A stretch of DNA of 64,000 nt, taken from NCBI RefSeq assembly GCF_902498805.1, contig NZ_LR701588.1, forward strand, positions 62,001 to 126,000, in the 5' to 3' direction. This DNA comes from Imperialibacter sp. EC-SDR9. Lineage in GTDB: Bacteria; Bacteroidota; Bacteroidia; Cytophagales; Cyclobacteriaceae. The position numbers and the translations under genes were made by a program. This document shows, piece after piece, positions 62,051 to 64,000 of the stretch (within the stretch, counting starts at the first letter, position 1; every line of letters starts with the position of its first letter). A model generated the notes under the pieces. The model searched no databases, was not told the DNA's origin, and worked only from the letters and a program-made list of their open reading frames with translations.

Positions 62051-63051
62051 TGAAGAAGCAACCCAACATAGAAGACACCCTGCCAGTCGACCGGAAGCTG
62101 AGTCATAAGCTACTCTACCAAATGATGCTGATAAGAAGGTTTGAAGAGAAGGCTGCCGAAATGTATACAAAAGAAAAAATACGTGGCTTCCTGCATTTGT
62201 ATATCGGACAAGAAGCCCTGGCTACCGGCATAATCAATTCACTATCTCCGGAAGACGGCATTCTTGCAACTTATCGTGAACATGGACATGCGCTTGTGCG
62301 AGGCATAGACGCAGGTGCCATCATGGCTGAAATGTACGGCAAACAGGAAGGCTGTAGCCGGGGACGAGGTGGGTCGATGCACCTTTTTGATGCCAAAGCC
62401 AGATTTTATGGGGGCAACGCCATAGTAGCGGGCCATCTTCCCATGGCCGTGGGCATGGCCCTTGCAGATAAAAAAATGGGGCGTAAACGGATTACCTGTT
62501 GCTTTTTTGGAGAAGGGGCAGCGGCCGAAGGAGAGTTTCATGAGGCGATGAACCTTGCCGCACTCTGGCGGGTGCCAGTCTTATTTGTTTGTGAAAACAA
62601 CCTCTATGCCATGGGAACTTCTCTCGAGCATACTCATGCTGTTCACAACCTGGAGAAGAAAGCCATTGGGTATGGCATCAAGTCATGTATGGTCGATGGT
62701 ATGAGGCTACTAAAGGTGCTCGATGGAGCTCAACAGGCCATAGATACAATCCGGGAAAGTGGCGAACCTTTTTTTATGGTGTGCAACACCTACAGGTTCA
62801 GGGCCCACTCGATGTTCGATGCAGAACTCTACCGAGAAAAGGAAGAAGTGGAAGAATGGAAAAAACGAGATCCCATCTTGATTTTTAGGGAATATCTCAA
62901 CGAAAACAAGCTCATTTCTGAAAAGGAGGTAACAAAACTTGAACAACGCATTGAAGCAGAGGTGCAAAAGGCCGTCGACTTTGCAGAAGCAGGCACCTGG
63001 GAACCGGTAGAATATCTTACTAAATACGTTTACAGTGAAAGCGCCAACTGA
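62050..63051 (+). CDS. pdhA: Pyruvate dehydrogenase E1 component, alpha subunit
   Basis: This 333-residue protein matches the heterodimeric E1 alpha: GFLHLYIGQEALATG, GRGGSMHLFDA, the thiamine-diphosphate motif CFFGEGAAAEGEFHEAMNLAAL ending with ENNLYAMGT, and the phospho-loop-like YRFRAHSMFDAELYR. It converts pyruvate to hydroxyethyl-ThDP together with E1 beta, encoded two genes on. A small DUF5655 gene separates the two subunit genes, overlapping each. Confidence 0.93.
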   Translation: MKKQPNIEDTLPVDRKLSHKLLYQMMLIRRFEEKAAEMYTKEKIRGFLHLYIGQEALATGIINSLSPEDGILATYREHGHALVRGIDAGAIMAEMYGKQEGCSRGRGGSMHLFDAKARFYGGNAIVAGHLPMAVGMALADKKMGRKRITCCFFGEGAAAEGEFHEAMNLAALWRVPVLFVCENNLYAMGTSLEHTHAVHNLEKKAIGYGIKSCMVDGMRLLKVLDGAQQAIDTIRESGEPFFMVCNTYRFRAHSMFDAELYREKEEVEEWKKRDPILIFREYLNENKLISEKEVTKLEQRIEAEVQKAVDFAEAGTWEPVEYLTKYVYSESAN

Positions 63052-63478
63052 CACAAAGCCCTTGTGGGTCTGTCCAAAATGTGGTCGCCGGTTTCAAAGG
63101 CAGCGACAGGCGCATTCGTGCAATTTTTTTCCACTGGACAAGCATTTCGAAAGAAAGCCTGTTGCTGAACTATTGTACGACAAGTTTGAAACGGCTGTAA
63201 AACGGCAGGTTGGTTCCTTCAAAGTAGAGTCGCTGAAATGCTGTATCCACTTTGTAAGTAGCGTCACCTTTGCAGCCGTGTTTGCTTTAAGAGACCGCAT
63301 AAGGGTGGATTTCGCCCTGAACCGTGAAATAAAAAGTGAGCGCCTCCACAAAGAGGCAAAGCTCTCTGCCCACCGCTATCTGTATCTGGTAGAAATAAAA
63401 AGCGACAAAGACATTGACAAAGAGCTGCTTCAGTGGATACACGAAGCAGCCCAGCCATTGACGAGAAAAAATGAATGA
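63035..63478 (+). CDS. DUF5655-like protein with zinc-ribbon start, wedged between pdhA and pdhB
   Basis: This 147-residue protein uses a GTG start (63035) inside pdhA, the only start before its zinc-knuckle-like [17 protein letters not shown] (residues 13-29). The rest fits DUF5655 ([43 protein letters not shown]). Its end overlaps the pdhB start by 8 bp. DUF5655 proteins are of unknown function, sometimes compared with transport or DNA-binding modules. Location inside the pdh operon is unusual. Confidence 0.7.
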   Translation: MKAPTDTKPLWVCPKCGRRFQRQRQAHSCNFFPLDKHFERKPVAELLYDKFETAVKRQVGSFKVESLKCCIHFVSSVTFAAVFALRDRIRVDFALNREIKSERLHKEAKLSAHRYLYLVEIKSDKDIDKELLQWIHEAAQPLTRKNE

Positions 63479-64000
63479 CAAACAAACCATAAAACTCACC
63501 TATCGGGAAGCCCTGAAACAAGGCATGCTTGATGCGTTGCGAAATGACGACAGGGTATTTCTAATGGGAGAAGACGTGGGCAGTTATGGAGGCGCCTTCG
63601 CCGTAAGCAAAGGGTTTCTGAAGGAGTTCGGCCCCGACCGCATCATGGACGTACCTTTGTCAGAGTCCGGCTTTACCGGCGCAGGCATTGGTGCCGCCCT
63701 CGGAGGAATGCGGCCCATTGTAGAGATCATGACGGTCAATTTCAGCTTGCTGGCGTTTGACCAGATCGCCAACAATGCGGCTACATTGCTTCATATGTCG
63801 GGCGGACAGCTCAGTGTGCCGGTAGTTATCCGCATGAGTTGTGGCACAGGCCGACAGCTGGCAGCTCAGCACTCTCACAGCTGGGAACCGTTATTCGCCC
63901 ATATACCAGGCTTAAAGGTGATTTCTGCGGGCACACACGAAGACGCCCGAATGATGCTTCAGCCGGCCATCGACGATCCTGACCCTGTTATTCTTTTTGA
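63471..64000 (+). CDS. pdhB: Pyruvate dehydrogenase E1 component, beta subunit (3' end outside the window)
   Basis: From the ATG at 63471 the frame stays open to the window edge (176 full codons). It begins [19 protein letters not shown] and continues with [34 protein letters not shown] and [18 protein letters not shown], the standard N-terminal half of E1 beta. The C-terminal half lies beyond the window. E2 and E3 genes are not seen, so they may follow. Confidence 0.93.
   Translation, partial: MNDKQTIKLTYREALKQGMLDALRNDDRVFLMGEDVGSYGGAFAVSKGFLKEFGPDRIMDVPLSESGFTGAGIGAALGGMRPIVEIMTVNFSLLAFDQIANNAATLLHMSGGQLSVPVVIRMSCGTGRQLAAQHSHSWEPLFAHIPGLKVISAGTHEDARMMLQPAIDDPDPVILF

Overview
The window looks like a chromosome segment of a marine- or soil-type Bacteroidota (Cytophagales-like). 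Support for this comes from many lipoproteins with short lipoboxes, outer-membrane beta-barrel proteins, SpvB/RHS giants with 'VGIGT' fibre proteins, sulfatase plus myo-inositol oxygenase, a SelA-like PLP family with Tat signals, DUF4136- and DUF6629-like proteins, weak Shine-Dalgarno sequences, and promoters that resemble TAnnTTTG rather than TATAAT. No plasmid, phage structural module, rRNA or CRISPR is visible. One tRNA is present, tRNA-Pro(UGG).

Layout. (1) 1-3738: sulfur oxidation, with a diheme thiosulfate-dehydrogenase-like cytochrome (5' end outside the window), an outer-membrane porin and a CstB-like persulfide dioxygenase/rhodanese. (2) 3739-4853: tRNA-Pro followed by two tandem units of about 379 bp, each a small GIY-YIG gene plus a copy of the tRNA terminator. 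(3) 4961-10304: sulfatase, myo-inositol oxygenase, Na+/solute symporter and an orphan lipoprotein. (4) 10507-16636: a convergent locus in which every product carries an export signal: RidA, a cog3964 amidohydrolase, two SelA-like PLP enzymes and a PQQ-type dehydrogenase fused to cytochrome c. This suggests a periplasmic PLP pathway. (5) 17031-36025: a surface/polymorphic-toxin island with three tandem fibre proteins, an SpvB/TcB-like protein, a Ser/Thr-rich secreted protein, an RHS protein with a variable C-terminal domain, a secreted candidate immunity protein, and several lipoproteins and outer-membrane proteins. (6) 36078-36195: six copies of an ATAGCTAT palindrome spaced about 22 bp apart. 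(7) 36467-64000: a stress/energy-reserve region with a split AAA-kinase/APH-kinase pair, YtxH, PEBP, an alpha/alpha-toroid protein, an Mla-type lipid transporter, DUF892, two unusual PfkB-like proteins, PEP synthase, a P-type ATPase, GH13 amylase, universal stress protein, a bactofilin-like membrane protein, acetyl-CoA synthetase and the pyruvate dehydrogenase E1 genes.

The most informative signal is in the spacers. A Crp/Fnr-type palindrome TGAY-N4-RTCA recurs in twelve intergenic places, eleven of them after position 38,000 and one upstream of the persulfide dioxygenase; three near matches are also present. In most cases a TAnnTTTG-like -7 element begins 29.5 bp from the palindrome centre, which places the palindrome near -41.5. 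This suggests that region 7 and the sulfur gene belong to one activator-controlled, probably redox-responsive regulon. The gene content (universal stress protein, the Rv2004c-type kinase pair, PEP synthase, acetyl-CoA synthetase) recalls the DosR/Anr dormancy regulons of other phyla.

All functional assignments come from motifs and remembered family features. No database search was run. Coordinates of repeats and sites were read by eye from the sequence.
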